From contig OW387140.1 of NCBI GenBank assembly GCA_936440205.1, positions 22,937,659 through 23,001,658 on the forward strand: 64,000 nucleotides of DNA. The letters run 5' to 3'. Every line of letters starts with the position of its first letter. Within the stretch, counting starts at the first letter, position 1. The notes beneath the pieces were generated by a model, which had not been told where the DNA came from, ran no database searches, and was given only the letters and a program-made list of their open reading frames with translations. The stretch comes from Lepidonotus clava. Lineage: Eukaryota; Annelida; Polychaeta; Phyllodocida; Polynoidae. Shown one piece after another: positions 39,638-54,600 of the stretch. Both the position numbers and the translations under genes were made by a program.

Positions 39638-42600
39638 ATGGCTCCCCGGGTGTGCGTGGTCGGGGCTGGGATCATTGGTCTGTCCACGGCCATCAATGTC
39701 CAGCGAACTCTGCCCGGAAGTGACGTCACCATCATGGCTGACGCCTTCGACGACCTGACGAGTCACGGGGCGGCGGGAATGATGAGGCCCGACCTGAACT
39801 TCATGGACGGGGTGTCCAAGTCTACAGCACGGTCAGTGAGTCTTGGATTAGTCTTGTATATGAAAATAGACAAAATCAATTTAATAACCTCTACGAACTA
39901 GCCCCAGATATTGAAAATCATCATGATTATATTGAACTGATAATGATGAGTGCATTTTGTGGCTAGTTATGTAGTCTGCAAGAAGAATAATACCACTTTC
40001 AGACTTGGAAACCATGAATTGCTTTGCTAAAACTGCTAAGAGGGATCATTAACGTATTATAAACTAGTAAAACGGACTTCAAATTCCCTTTCAAATGGTA
40101 TATGTTAGTAGCATGGCTTCTGTAATGGGCCTATTCCTACTGAAAACTTGAAAATTGATAAGTTCACATTACTCAGAATTGACTGGTACAAGTTCAATAC
40201 CAGTTCAAGCAAGCCCCTCCGACCCAACCCAATCCACCCATCCCAATTAATGTTCTGCAAGTGCCCTTGTAAGGTAGCCGTCCCCCGACATTTCAGACAG
40301 TGGTTGTGTGACTCGTGGCGACACTATGACCAGTTGGCCTTCTCCCCCCAGGCCGCTGAGGCGGGCGTCACCTTGGTTTCAGGCTACTACTTCTGGGACA
40401 CGGGCAAAGCGTATACCAGGGTAAGAGCAATGGGCCTACTAAAAACAAACATTTTTGGCAATCATAATAATATTATTATTATATATTATAATATTATTAT
40501 GATCACCATTATCACAAGGCTATGAACCTTAACCACGTCGAGGCTACCAGAAGACGGTTGGAGTCCCTTAAGGGCCATACCCACTAAGCGACTCTAGAGG
40601 CAACGGCCGATGGGCGTCTCGAAGAATCGGCGATAAAGTCACCGGGCGACTGGGTTATCTATCAAATCGCCGGGCGACTCCCCAAGGGTATGGTACTGTT
40701 TCTGGGCGACGGGCGATGCACAACACGATCGCCGGTCAAATCGCCGCTAAAATCGCCGGGGAATTATCAAACTTGCTTGATCTGACAGTCGCCCAGCGAC
40801 GACGACGACCCTTCTCCCAGTCGCCAGTCGCCAGTCCCGCTAAAGTCGCTAAGTGGGTATGGCCCTTTAGGTAAAGTGGTACTATTTATGTAGGAGGGTG
40901 CATGGGGGATACAACATGGAGCAGTGGCCTCTTACGCGTTCTTTGTATAAATGCAGGTGTTATTTTCTGTTAAATATTAGTACCCCTACTAAAGGAATCT
41001 GAGGTCTTGTAGAGGACTGTGTTATACACAACCATTGTTACCAGGGCTGACTATGAATTGTAAGTAGTGATAATCTTAAGTTGACCATCAATATGTTGTT
41101 TGAAATGGGGAGTAATGCCCTGTTTCCACCAAAAGATTTTTCTTCAAACGATTCAAAAAAAACCATGAAAATCGTCCAGATTTGTAAATCCTGTCAAATC
41201 TTTCAATAAATCTGTTGGTGGAAACAAAAAATCGTTTGAACAACAGATTTTTATAGACGATTTTTCACCTTGTCTGCTGAGAAAAATGCTCCACAGACAA
41301 CAGACAAATTATTTGACATGTTAAATAATTTTGGACGATTTTGGCTTGTTGGACGATTTTCCTAGACAAATATTGTATTCATCTTTTGGTGGAAACAGGA
41401 TTTCTTTGGACGATTCAGTAAAAAACAAATACATAATAAAATGGAATAAGTATAAGGCGAAAAATATAAATCATAGATGCTATCATAATTAACTACACCA
41501 TATTTGTTAAATAAAAATAATGTTTAATCAAATCGTCTGTATAATCGTCTGTAAAATCGTCTGTAGAATCGTCTGTAAAATCGTTTTATGGTCTTTTGGT
41601 GGAAACAGAAAATCGTCCCAAAAATCGTTGCTGATGAACAATTTTTTTCTAATAAGAAAGTCGTCTGAATTTGTAAGTTGAACAAATCGTTCAATCTTAC
41701 CTCGTCTTTTTGGTGGAAACAGGACATAAGCTGACGTAATCTGCATAACGACTTGGATGTTCACGTATTTTTGCTTTATTTTCAGGAACCCATCTTAAGT
41801 GAAGAGTTTAGCTATCACTTTAGAAGGTGTTCTGAGAAGGAACTAACTATGTTTCCAGGGAAGAAATACGAGTAAGTATTACAAACAAAATTATAATGGC
41901 GAATTCTAATTCAAGTTAAAATCACATAAGGTTTCCAGGCATTACGAATTTGAACCATGTACTTAAGCCCCATACCGACTAGGCAAATTTCACTGAATCG
42001 GCCGACTAATCGGTGCTAAAATCGGCCGATTATTCTCATGGAATTGACCGATTTTAGCACCTATTCAGATCACTATTCAGTATGGTATATTGACATAATA
42101 TACATGTTTGATATGAGTTGGCACTAACATCGGCCGACTCTACTAGTAGAGTCGGCCGATTCTAGTGCCAATTTATAAGTCGGCCGACTCGGTTCAAAAT
42201 CACCTTGTGGGTATGGGGCTTAAGTTTTTATAGATGAGAATATAGCGCTTTTTTGCTTATCTATTATTATCATCATACAATCTGGTGAACATAATGCCTA
42301 TACTAAATGTCTTCACCTTTTTTCAGCCACGGGATTTTCTTCACAACACAGCAAATTGAGAGCGCCCAATATATCCCGTGGTTGACAAAGAGGTAAGTGG
42401 AACGTTTGCATCGCCGTAAAAGTGAAACTCTACCTGCTCATCATAAAGATAACAATTGTATGTCAAGAAATATACCCTGTGTAATATACTATATAAAAAA
42501 AGAAAGACTTTGTCTGCCATCCATTGAATTATCCCATGCAATTCCCTCTTCTCATAGAACTAATAAAAATTAATGAGAAAATAAGCATCTATTTGAAAAT

Positions 42601-45600
42601 ACCTTATACTTACTAAAGGAAATTTATTTTTGCCAGATTCAAATGGGGTGGTGGAAAGATCATGCAAAAGAAGATAAATAGGTTTGATGAGGTAATATGC
42701 AAAAACTGCTTGGTAATAATTGCTTATTTCTAAATATAATTTTGTAATATACAGTAGTAGTGGATAATGACTGGATATGTAAATAATCAGATTTTCACAA
42801 GGAGGAAAACACTTCACATTTTGTTAACAATGATTAATTTCTCGGGGGACTAGACTAAAATCCGTTTTGTTTTGTTGATTATGGCACGGTAGCTGACTGG
42901 TCGGTTTGATGTGGTGGTCAACTGTACGGGCCTGAGGTCACTCCAGCTGCAGCAGGACCCTCTGATGACGGCCAACAGGGGGCAGATGTTTAGGGTCAGT
43001 AGTATGTTGTTTCCTATGCTCTCACACTATATAATCATTAATCTCATCTTTATACCACGTGGCCTACTATATCTGTCCACATATATAATCGAGAGGGTTA
43101 CCAGGTTCCGTATAGTAATCTGTGCTGGAGTACACTAGGGATTTGAGATAGAGAGAAGCTTTTAAGAAAGAAGTGAGAAAAGTGTGAACATGTATTTGTA
43201 CATTTGACAAACCATAAAAACATGATTGCCATGTTGAAGATCATTATGTGCCAACCATGAGTTTAGTCTGTAAAGGTTTTAAGGGACTTGATGATGACAA
43301 TGATTCCCACAGAGTGCACATTCTATACATATAACCAACCAAGAAGGGAGTACGAGGGTGGTTATCACCCTGAGCCGGGACCCCGACATCAGCCCGAGGC
43401 CAGGGCCCGAAGGGCCAGCCGAGGGCTGATATTGGGGTCTCGGCGAGGGGTGATAACTGCCCGAGTACTCTCTTCGAGGTTGGTTATGGATTTATTATAC
43501 TTTTTCTGTTAGATCTGAGCTCGCAAGGAAGGATGCACAGCAATCAGTGAAGTTGGGACTGTGATGCTGCAAATTTTTTTAAATGTTTTTTTCATAAAAG
43601 TCTTTTGATATCCATCAAATCGACAAACAGTAAGCAGTAAAATGTAGCTAGGAACGTTGTGCAGATAATGCAAATGTTAGATTTTTTAATTCTAAATGAT
43701 TTCATTTTTTCATGAATTTTAGAAAAATAAAAAGTTTCTGTATCACACTGCAGTGTGATACAAGGCTGGTTATCACCCAGGTTTGTATCGCCCTGAGTTA
43801 AACTCTTAACTACTAACCTTGTATCACACTAAGGTATAATAAAATGAAATGTCTGTTTCAAACTAAACCTCAAAATGCGCCCTGGGCCAGTAGTTAACAG
43901 TTTAAGAATGTGCATGCGATCTGTGATAAGTGTGTAATGGGCATATGACGACAGGCCGGAAGACTATGCTGAGGCCTAGTCCGAAATGAGCACGCTACCC
44001 TTATGCAGACTGGGCTCAGAATGCACATTATGCCTGGATTGAACAGGGGCCATATTTTCGTAACAGATTAGGCTAATCAGGAAAATTTGGATTAAGGACT
44101 CAAGATAAGCAATTGCGGTTTGTAAAAAGAAATAATCAAGTTATTACCAACTCAAATTGAGACTAACAGGAGTGACATGTACAAATTTGTGACAGACACA
44201 ATCTCTAATCACGAGACGCTGATCAGAATTTCCCTAATTAGCATCATTGAACTATAGGTTTTTCTTTTTGCATGAAAGTTTAGTCTACATTCTGCTAAGT
44301 TTCCAGTTAAGATATTCCAATAAAGTCGATCGCTGTCTTCCATCTTGTTACGATTGTTAATCGCCCTCGAACGTAGTTCCTAATTCAGGGATGACAGAGA
44401 ACACTGGAGTGAAAGGTCAATATTTATTTAATCCAAATGCAATAATATGCGCCACTGAACTTCCTTTGACCAATGTCAGTCTAGAGATTGTCCGCTCTAC
44501 TCCTAACAAACCAGTACTTCTATCTCAAGTCACCTATCTCGGCTCACACGCCCAAGTGTTATCCTAGCTCTCTAAGCCCACATGTATTGGAGCTGCCTCA
44601 GAGGCCACTTGTTTCCCTCAAAAGAGTACAGGTACCAACATGCGCATCTTATTTACCTTGTTCCATGACATCATCTAATCACTCTTCAATCGCATTGCAG
44701 ATGTGCATAAGTCAGAGAGTCTATCTTAGTATGGGTCTAGTTTCTAACAAACAACTAGCTAAGATATCTACTGCGTAATAGGACTGACATCCGCGTCAGT
44801 ACATCATCACTTACGGAAATATGGGCCCTGTCATCATGTATGCGAATTCTGAGGCTAGTCTGTAAAGGGTATGTCACAAAGTCCAGAGGTTTGTGAGATA
44901 GAATCCATTTGTGACCTAAAATTGATTTTTGACATAGTGTCCTGAGGTAGACACAAATCGCCACACTAACTGGCCCCCAGAACTAGCCTCAAAATGCTCA
45001 ACGGTTGAGGTCTTTGTACAGGCATGATGCTTATTCTTTGGCTAGCCTGTAAAAGGGTATTATACCCTCTACATACTATCCTCAAATACAATTCAATACA
45101 GGCATAACGCACATTCTAGGAGTAGTCTGTAAGGGTATATTAGTCACAAACTCTTGATATTTGTGTGATAACGTCTCTTTTGGGTTAGGGACTTTCCATC
45201 AATTATGCACACGTTTTGCTGCATTTTTAACTCCCTCATCCCCCATGTTGCACTACGTACACATTTGAGATATATATCCTCATCCCTTTGCACATGTCTA
45301 TGCGTAAACAGGCAATACTTATATAGAGGCTCCAGGGTTCGAAATTAGAGATATAAGCAATTATTTAATGTACACACAATTTGTATGAACTGTTGGAAAA
45401 GCATAAGGAATTTGAAGGAGAGGACCTAAACAAATGCCCTGCAAGATATTTCTAGCAAATAGACAAGACATACTAAGATTTCCAAGGTCTCGAACTGTGA
45501 GAGAAACAAGTATACATGTACTATCAATATTGAGCATATAATTGTCATGAGAGTAAAACATATTAGGAAACTTTTTAATGCTAAAATATTAACTTGAAGC

Positions 45601-48600
45601 ATTTTCTGCGCTTTAAATTAATCAAATATCCTTCGAATACTCACAAGTCCTGGTTATTGATGTGCCCCCGATATTGAAATCAAGATAATTTCAAGACCAA
45701 TACTTTCTTTCTCAAATACTAGCCTCAAACGCTACATGTAACTATACACTAATGAAAGTCGACCTTCTATAGAATAAATGCGATTGTAGTATATGGTATT
45801 CATATCTAATCAAATACTAAGCTTTTAATTGATAAGACATAGACAAATGAAAAAATAAGTACACTGTTAAAACAAGTGTTTAGAACCTAAACATTTTCCT
45901 AAACACTTCGGTGCATCCAGTTTTGGAACACTTTATTTCCCTAAACATGTTTAGAATTATCGGTGTTTAGGGTTAAGTGTTTAGAAATGTGTGATGTTTA
46001 GCTGTTTAACCATGAAGTGTTTAGGTCCTCAAGGTGTTTAGAATCAAAACGCTTATGATTTTTTTATGTTTAGCTGCTAAGTGTTTAGAAAACTATGATG
46101 TTTAGGTGTTTATCTATGAAGCATTTAGGTCTTCAAGATGTTTAGGGTTAGGTGTTAAGTTAAACAGTAATATACCGTAATATGTACAGTATACTTTCAT
46201 TCTTAAGGATGAAAACCATTTTAAATTTAACAATAATATACCGTAGTGTGTAAAAAAACAACAGATCTTACATGTAAAACACTGCTATGGTACTATGCCA
46301 TTCAGTTTACACCAGATGTAATGTTAACAGCATTGAAAGTTTTATTTTTTCCTGTAATCACACTACAGGATCATTGAGCCAATAACCAAATATGTCCTTC
46401 CTTCTTGGTTTAGCCTTGCATGGATTGTTTGATTGTTGGAGGTAATACCTTTAGGGGTATAGCTGATAAAGTTCGTGTACTAAAAAGGTGTCTACATGTT
46501 AATCCTACTAAAAAGGTGTTTTAAAACATTTTGTAAATGTTTTAGGGGTGTTCTGGTTGGTTGATCGTACCTAGAATAGCAGGCCAATGAAGTGATTATC
46601 TTAATGGCGCTACAAAAACTTAAAAATCTAACATTTTTAATCACAAAGTTCCAAATTCCTAAGTGTATGAAAAACACTATTTTACTAATCATGGCCAAAA
46701 ATATGGGGGGCATGTGGCAAACCACTAATAGTACAACTACTTCATAGTAGTATTTTGGTAACTTCAGTAGCCGAGATTTGAACCCGGGGCCCCTCACATA
46801 TGAAGCCTATGCTCTACCACTGAGCTATGGAGGCCTGTAGGTAGACACAGCCCAGCTTTGCTACTTAACTGAATACGTAGGGGTATGAGAGTACTGAACT
46901 ATTGTCTGTCACACCAACATGATGTTGAATACCTGTATAGTAGTACTGATCCTACTCATTGGTGCTGACTATGCCAGTTTACACTGCATGCAGTCCAAGT
47001 TAGCTCAGTTAGTTAGGCTTCTTCCTTGAATGTAAAGAATGTGGGTTCTAATCCCAAAGTGTCCATTTTTCTTTTCCATAGTATACAATTGATATTATGT
47101 GTTTAGATTCTAAACATATCCCATTCAAAACATGGTTAGAGGTTACAAGTGTTTAGCTTTTAAATACAACTAGTGTTATGTGTTTAGATTATAAACATAG
47201 TTAACCCACACATGTTTAGAAGCTACAAGTGTTTAGGTTTTAAACAGATATGGTTTAGTGTATTTAGATTATAAACATGTTTATGCCCTTAACACATTTA
47301 AATTCTAAACACCATTTTAACAGTGTACATTGAATGTCAAGTGCATTAACGAAAGCTGCCATTGATGGCGAAGAAAGACATTGAAAATAGCATACATTGA
47401 AGACAAATAACCAGTTATATAATTTGATCTTTATTTATGCATCAAGTCTCCAAAAGAATCATGGTAATAGAAGAATATATGCGATTACGTAAAAAAAATC
47501 CGTCTAGAAATCAGTTAAATATCTAGATATTGCATATGGAAGTAACGAGATTCACAGAAAGGCGTAGAAGAAACGACAAAAAAAAATATGGGATTGGATG
47601 ATGTAACTATGACTTTCTTTGTATTACTATGGGTATATAAAGTTATTCAACTGTGTTATTTCACATCTAGATATTATCATAATAAGTATAACACACATAT
47701 CATATAAGCCTTACATATTGCTAATTTATTTGAACCAAGTTTCCTTCTCACTGCAAAAATATTATTTTAAATTAGAGTGGTAACAATTGAAGATTATAAA
47801 AACATGATAATGCTATTTCAAACCTAATTCGATATATTAATCTTATAAATCAGTCTTATAGGTCTACACCAGACGCTTGCAACTTCTGCCAAATGCTTTC
47901 GACATCTGTTGTTTAAATCCCTCTTGTATGTTACAGATATTAATTATTATGAGGCTTTCTGCAGTTGACAGTCTCTATAACATGCTCGTCTACCTAACCT
48001 TGTTCATATGGCCTCTCTCAAAGCGTTTAGCCTGTTTGGGGAAATGCCATGTGTAGTTTTCACGCGCCTCCGTGTTAGAGTTGCTGCAGGTACCGTATCC
48101 GTTAACACTGAAAGAATATGGTCACATAGCAAAATTTATTACGGAAATACATGGGAACTAAGTTGGGGGGTTCAAGAAGTTAGGATAAGAATTAAGGAAA
48201 GGAAAACATAGGGGAAGCCTAAGACTAGGCGGTATGACAATTCATTAGTGACTTTTGGTGCATATTTGGCAAAAGAACAGTTCACCGATAGGGAAATAGA
48301 TTTGATGATATGTCTAATAGTGTCGGAAATCATAATTTTACTATGAATAGGCCTATTGGTGATCAAATATAGCAAAAAAGAAACCACAAGTCACGTTGAT
48401 AGCATACACTCACATTTAATAGTGTTTAAACACAAAGAAACGTTGATCAGTGAATATACATTATAAAAGGTTCATTGCCTTATGTCATACACATGGCTGT
48501 TACCTTGGCAATTAAATCCCGATATTAACATAATGTTTATGTTTAAATATTTCACTACTAACGAAATCAACTTTTTCATGTTGTTTATCTCAATTGTGTT

Positions 48601-51600
48601 CCAACAAAAACCTTCTAATCATAGATTTGTGAAAGCCTTATGAAATATAGACCGGAACCACAATTTGGATAAATCATGCATTGAATCCCAAAACATTCCA
48701 TTTGTTTAATTGAACTATACTCAATTACAGTCATTGATCTTCCATATTGATTACGATTATATTTATAGTTTTCATAATGACGCAGAGTATTGATAATGAC
48801 TGTACAGATCAATAAATGCATAGATAGTGATTTTATAGGTAAGTTGCCTCTCAATTGCGTAACTTGTATTTATAAGCATCCGCAGATGTTGCCAGTTCCA
48901 AACATGTCACATCATAATATCGGTATTTCGCAAAATATACTGCCTTATCATATTATCCAATATTATCACGTTTTATTTTGCCATAGTTCCAAAGTCCATA
49001 TAACACGACTACCCATGGGCGGATCCAGGAATTTATAGGGGGGGGGGGGGGGGGCAAAAACAATGTACGGGGGAGCCCCCCCCCTGCCCCCCCCCCACAC
49101 ACACACAAACATGACTCAACAGGGGAGGGGGGGAGGTGGTCAAGGGCGCCCCCCCCTTTGGATCTGCCCCTGACTATCAAACAATTGCATCGCGTTTCGA
49201 GAGTTTTTTTTATACAAACTGCAAAACATAATTATTCGTACCGCAATGTAATTAAGTAAGTTAAAGTTTTTTTATTCATTTTACCTAGTGTCTAGAAATT
49301 GTGATGAATATATGGTAGATTGTCTCATATAAATATTGCACCAAGTTAGTACGCGCATTCATTATATAGATATAACTTATATCTATATCAAACACCAATT
49401 GCCAGATCTAACTGCTACCCTGTCGTTGCGGTTTCATGCGTGATAGTCATGTATAATGCAGATCAATGGGGCAATAACAATTGGTGTTCGCAGTCTGTAC
49501 TTGATTATTCTTATTAATCAAACAGAAAATATTGAAATTGTTACTGAAAACACAACAATTGGGATTAGCATTCACAGACAGATTCCCAATGTTTTGGAAT
49601 TCAATGCATCACATTTTATAAGATTATTGTCCTTTGGGCAATAACAGATCTTTTATTAACCTGTTTTTGAGAGGACTGCTCCTCAAAAAAACGAACCCCC
49701 CTCTGAGAAAAGCTGGCTACGGGCCTGATAATACTTATATCGAATAACACAGTATACTGACCTCGGCCAGATGGAGTCTATCCTCAGCTGGGGCGCGATG
49801 GCCTGCCGCAGGAGGGCGCTGATACAGCCCCGGACCCGCTCCTGGGGGTGGCGGTAGTCGACCGTGGAGCGGGACAGGAGGCGGGGCGAGGGGACGTCCT
49901 GCCGCAGGGTGTGGCCCACAGAGTCACTCACGTGCGTGCTCTGTCAACATGGGGGACGAGACGAGGAAGAAGTTGTTTAAACGGGCAATAATGGTACTAT
50001 GTGTGCAGAGAATGAACCAAGGTTATGGCGTGTCATATAAGACCATGCATGAAGGGAGTAGGAATACTCATTTGATATGTCATGCATGGTGGAATATGAA
50101 GTTCAATGAGGCAATTGGTCAGTGGGGCACATAATATTATATGCATTGATTATAGAAAGGTGAGATCGATCTAGTTATTAAGGGAGGGACGACTATTGTC
50201 ACTTCTGTCCTTCATTGCGTTTAATCATATTCATAATTAGATTTCTCTCAGAACCAGGGTAGGGTGCAGCGTATAGGGTCCATTGGCTCAGGCGCCCAAT
50301 ATATTAGCAGCTGGTAGTTCTAGGCAGAAATCAATATTTTAAAACATAATAATTCCCATGTTGGTAATAAACATAAAGCAAATGAAATTGCACCGCTGTC
50401 GTGGATCTAGTCATCATATACACTATTCTCGGACCAGGATGTCATATTTTCGGATTTTGCGAAAATCATAGCCTGATATTTTGCGGTTAGTCAAATCATT
50501 AGTCGAATCAAATGTTAGAAAGGAGGTTTGGAGAGTTTGGGAAGCCACCGATGTGGATCATGCAAATTTCAATGATTTGTTTTATTTTGATTACCTGATT
50601 AGACTACTGATAAAATTCAAGTACCCGATCTTAAATCGACATTTTTGTACACTACTTCCACCTGTATATTGTTAACTAAAGCGGTCACATCTTCACAAGT
50701 TGGGCCCCTATGGCGGGCAACAGCTTCACAAGTTAGGGCCCTGTGGGGGCCCTGGGGTCGCCCTGTTCGTTTGAGGGACCTTGGTGAGTATTGGGGGCCT
50801 GGTCCAGGAGGAAGGCCGGGGAGAGACTGTTCATCTCAGTCTTGTCAGGTCCTTCCATACCTTCCATCAAGCACAGACAATGTAAATTGACATAATCATT
50901 ATACAGAATGGACAATTCCTCTTTCGCCCTGTGTGATGGTCGCTGGTATGGAGAAATCAAATCAGATGTTACCAAGGACTTGTCATTACTATAGACGTTG
51001 AGCACATGATGTCACAAACCCTCAAAATAGACTGGACGCCATATTATTACTTTGCAATTTTGAAAAGCATCTAGAACAAAATTTATGTAAAAATTATTTT
51101 AAACTATCGGATCAGGTCATTACTATCCATGTGATTAAATAGACTTTATAAATTCTATATATTTAATTTCCATATGCTTGTGATAATGACATAATTTATG
51201 GTGATCACCAAAATGTGATCATGTGACCAGTGGCGGATCCAACGGGGAGGGGGGGGGGGGCGCAAAAGGGGCAATTGGCCCCCTGGACCCAAGGGGGGGA
51301 ATTGGCATCCTAGAGTTTGAAGAGCTGTGTAAATCTGATGTTTTTATTTTCTATTTCTATAGGGGGAGATCAAAGTTGCCCCCCCCCCCCCCCCCCACCT
51401 CAGAACACTGGTTTTGGATCTGCCTCTGGTGACCATGTGCGCAAGGTCTGTTGGAAGACGTATAGAGGTGTAAATGGTCAATCCAAAATAACTCATATCG
51501 GTGAACGTAGTGTTGTAAAATCGGTGATATGAAATCTATGACAGAAAATACCATGGTCGAGTTTCCAGTCCATATATCAATCTATTGTCAGATAGCACAA

Positions 51601-54600
51601 TTAATGTATGTGCGAAGTTCACTACCTAGGTCCCTTAATTCTGATTAATGTAGTCGCCCAAAGATCTAAAAAAAAAAAAGGGTTATACCTTTCTCGCACG
51701 GGCATGAACTCTCTAGATGGCGCCATGCCTACTGCTTACTAGTTAAGAATAGAAAGGGTAGCACACATGCCATTTTGGATCTAGCTGGTTCCTGTCAAAA
51801 CCTATAAGCTGATGACCAGCAGATCCATAAGATTCCCACAAGACTGCAGTGAATGACCCAGTTCTATTTGATATTGATATAAAAAACACCATTAAGCTTA
51901 TCATCTTTTTGTCATTCATACAATAATAAATCATAATTATTGCAGTGTGCTTTGAATTTTTGTAGTTAATGTTTTCCAGAAAGAAATAGCTCTATGTATG
52001 CTTCCCCCTTCAGTGCCCCTTCCTTGAACAGAATGCAACTCATTCACTGGATTGGATGGTTATTTATAGTGCTAAAAGGGTTTCCCCACAAACTTCTTCA
52101 GACATTCTCTAAACCCAATACAAGTAGAAAGTTAGTAGTTGGATAATCAGAGCATTGCTTAACACCATGGTCAGGAATAGCCCAGAGGCTAGAGTCTAGG
52201 ACTTCAAATACAAAGGTAGGGGTTTCAAATCCCACCCATATCTGGATAGTGTCACTCTTTTTAATGAATGAAGAAATCACAATTTAAAAGAATTCATTTG
52301 GGTGAAATAACAACAGAATGAGTATACCTACGATGAAATTAATTATTAGAACTGCAAAAGCTGATTATTGAAGATGATTTTCATAAGAAATAGTGCAACT
52401 TGGTCAAACTGCAACATGACCATCAGGGGGTTTGAACCATCAACCTTCTGATTTGAAGTCCCTCACCATAGCCATTATACCACAGTTTGCTGTAATGACA
52501 GTGGAATGAAATGCTTGGCTGTATGAGGTTGATGTATTATGTTTGGGATGAGGTTTTTGTTAAAAACCCCCTATGTGTAGGTACTACCACGTGAAAAATT
52601 ATTTTTTTCCCTTTGCATCTTTCTATACTCCAATGGAAAGAGCGTTTCATTTGTATTCTCATGCTTTTTGCCAAATATTTTTATCTTGTGTAGAACCAGA
52701 GATATTGAAAAAAATAGTAGTGAAAATGAGGTGTAAATTCTGTCACTTTTTGCCAAAATACACCCATATTGGCGCACTAGAAATGAAAATCTGCGCATTA
52801 CTTGGTTATTCTAAAGCTTTGTTTTTCTTAAACAAAAGTATTCAAAGAATGCGTTGATATGGTTATCTCAGTGTTGGATCAATCTTTCCCCCTAAAATTG
52901 TGTTTTTAGTACGTTTTTGGTCACAAAAAAACATGCAAAATCTGTCCAGAATTGAACCCCCTTGCTGTGGTAGTACCTACTATGTGGGGGCCTCTTGTAT
53001 GACTAACATGGTGATGTCATAGGGGATTCCCCTACCCTCCCATGTCCTAATTAACCAGTTTGAAGGAAATAGCAATGTACATTACACAATTATGGCAAAA
53101 CTATGGGCAAACATAGGTTTTAACATGGACAGGAGTTATAATTACCATTGAATGTTGCCTATAATTACCAAAAGCCCTATGTGCACATTGTCCTATGTGG
53201 TTGGTCATGTGACCTCCATTCATAAATTCCTTTCCAAATAAGGGCATTACCATATATGGTATGCTGCAATACTGGGTGGGGTTTCATTTTTTTCAATAAA
53301 ATGGTCGATTCCTATTTATTAAACATAGATATCAATCAAATGTGACAGCCAATTAGTTTTTATTAATTGTCTAAGATGTAAGCTATTTTTTATTCCACAA
53401 AAAAACATAGAGTTTAAGCATAAATCCAAAATATATGTCTGTGCAAACTGCAGGGTACAGTTTTAGGTTCTTACCCTTTTAGTATTATAAGTAACTATGA
53501 GACAGGGGTAGCGCCATCTAGAGAGTTCATGCCCATGCTTTCTCGTAGTCGCATTCATAAACAAGCAATAAGTGTAGGTCTATAACGAATGGGAATCCGA
53601 CAAAGATAAGCTGAAACCGTCAAATGCATGCTCGAGTATCTGTAAGCTTACAATTCATGAATATAGGCCTACATGTACATCCCTACCTGCGGTATACTAC
53701 GTATACGTACCTTGACGAGGCCCAAATTACCGAGCCGGTCGTTGTGCACCACCTCTGCTATGTCGGGCCCGAAGTATGTGAAGTCACTGCGGATCGTCGA
53801 CCGGCCCGGGTAGCGGCAGCACGCACCCGGATCCGGAAGGATCTTGGCAACTTCCGGTGGCGAACATGGCCGCTGGACCTGGAAGGCACTACCGTCGTTG
53901 CGTGCAAAGTCGGTGTATGCAGTTCGCCGCGTCGGGCCATCGTTTCCGAACTTGAAGTTTGTTTTCTGCAGCTTCTTCTTCCTTTCGGCGCTGAAGTTCA
54001 CCTAAGTTCAGTACGCAGAATGTATATATAGGAAGCACAGTGCATTTGATAGCTTAGTTATGTAATGAATTGCATGACTATTAATATCAATTTTGGATCT
54101 ATTAAATCTGTGTACCATGTGCTATGATGATGTAGCTGGTTTAACCAAATGTTGATTCGTTAGATATTTTCTTCTAGTCCCATTCACAATATTATTGCTG
54201 CATCATTGCATTAATTCAACAAACTTTAGTTATGATCAAGGTCTGCCTAGAACATGGTGGACAAGATTATTGGCAATTTAAGCAACCAGTGAAATGTTTG
54301 AAATCAGCAGTTAGGCCTATTCATGGTGAGGTAAGACCATAATATTATATAGCCGGATCGGTGTGGTACTAAATTATTTTAATAATGAGGTATAGGCCCC
54401 TATTGATTTGATTTAAAGTAAAGTCCCCATTGCTAAGTAAACAATCCACATCATGCAAAGCCCATTTTGACGGGGCAGCTAGCTATATTTCTGTTGCATC
54501 ATTGACAAATAACTTCAGACATGTAAACCCTCACATAGTATGGCGGGGTTGGATAAGAATATCCATTAGTGTCATATTATAGATAGTAATGAATGGCGGA

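Larger units (their letters stand above)
45862..47325. mobile_element. 1.46-kb element built of GTGTTTAG motifs
   Basis: Ends are CACTGTTAAAAC and the inverse ATTTTAACAGTG, each flanked by TA. Both outer parts are dense in GTGTTTAG and its inverse CTAAACAC, some twenty times. The centre carries two tRNA-like sequences in opposite orientation. No transposase is visible. TA flanks suggest a Tc1/mariner-type target but do not prove it. It lies in the oxidase's sixth intron, just downstream of the nested gene. Confidence 0.7.
51700..53534. mobile_element. 1.8-kb inverted-repeat element with nested foldback and tRNA-like pair
   Basis: Outer inverted ends begin GGGCATGAACTCTCTAGATG and continue GGCGC at both sides. 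Inside are a plus-strand and a minus-strand tRNA-like sequence facing each other (52.17-52.49 kb). An inner inverted pair, ATGTGTAGGTACTACCAC (52.57 kb) and GTGGTAGTACCTACTATGTG (52.97 kb), bounds about 400 bp. A 94-codon plus-strand frame lies between these inner arms; it resembles no family I know. The inner pair may be a separate element inserted into the outer one. It lies in the nested gene's third intron. Confidence 0.6.

Noticed and set aside
44350-45170. Possible coding exon or tandem duplication with CTAGTCTGTAA...GGGTAT words
   Set aside because: The repeated words are too diverged and irregularly spaced, and the 96-codon frame resembles no protein.
46763-47064. Two functional tRNA genes
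   Set aside because: A- and B-box-like segments and T arms are present, but the acceptor stems do not pair and anticodon loops are irregular; called tRNA-derived instead.
50645-51005. Overlapping 81- and 90-codon frames in a locally GC-rich patch
   Set aside because: No family resemblance on either strand, no flanking splice sites that fit either neighbouring gene, and GGCCC repeats suggest low complexity.
53624-54031. Plus-strand 135-codon frame
   Set aside because: Overlaps exon 3 of the nested gene, whose minus-strand frame has splice sites and phase agreement; the plus-strand frame is its shadow.
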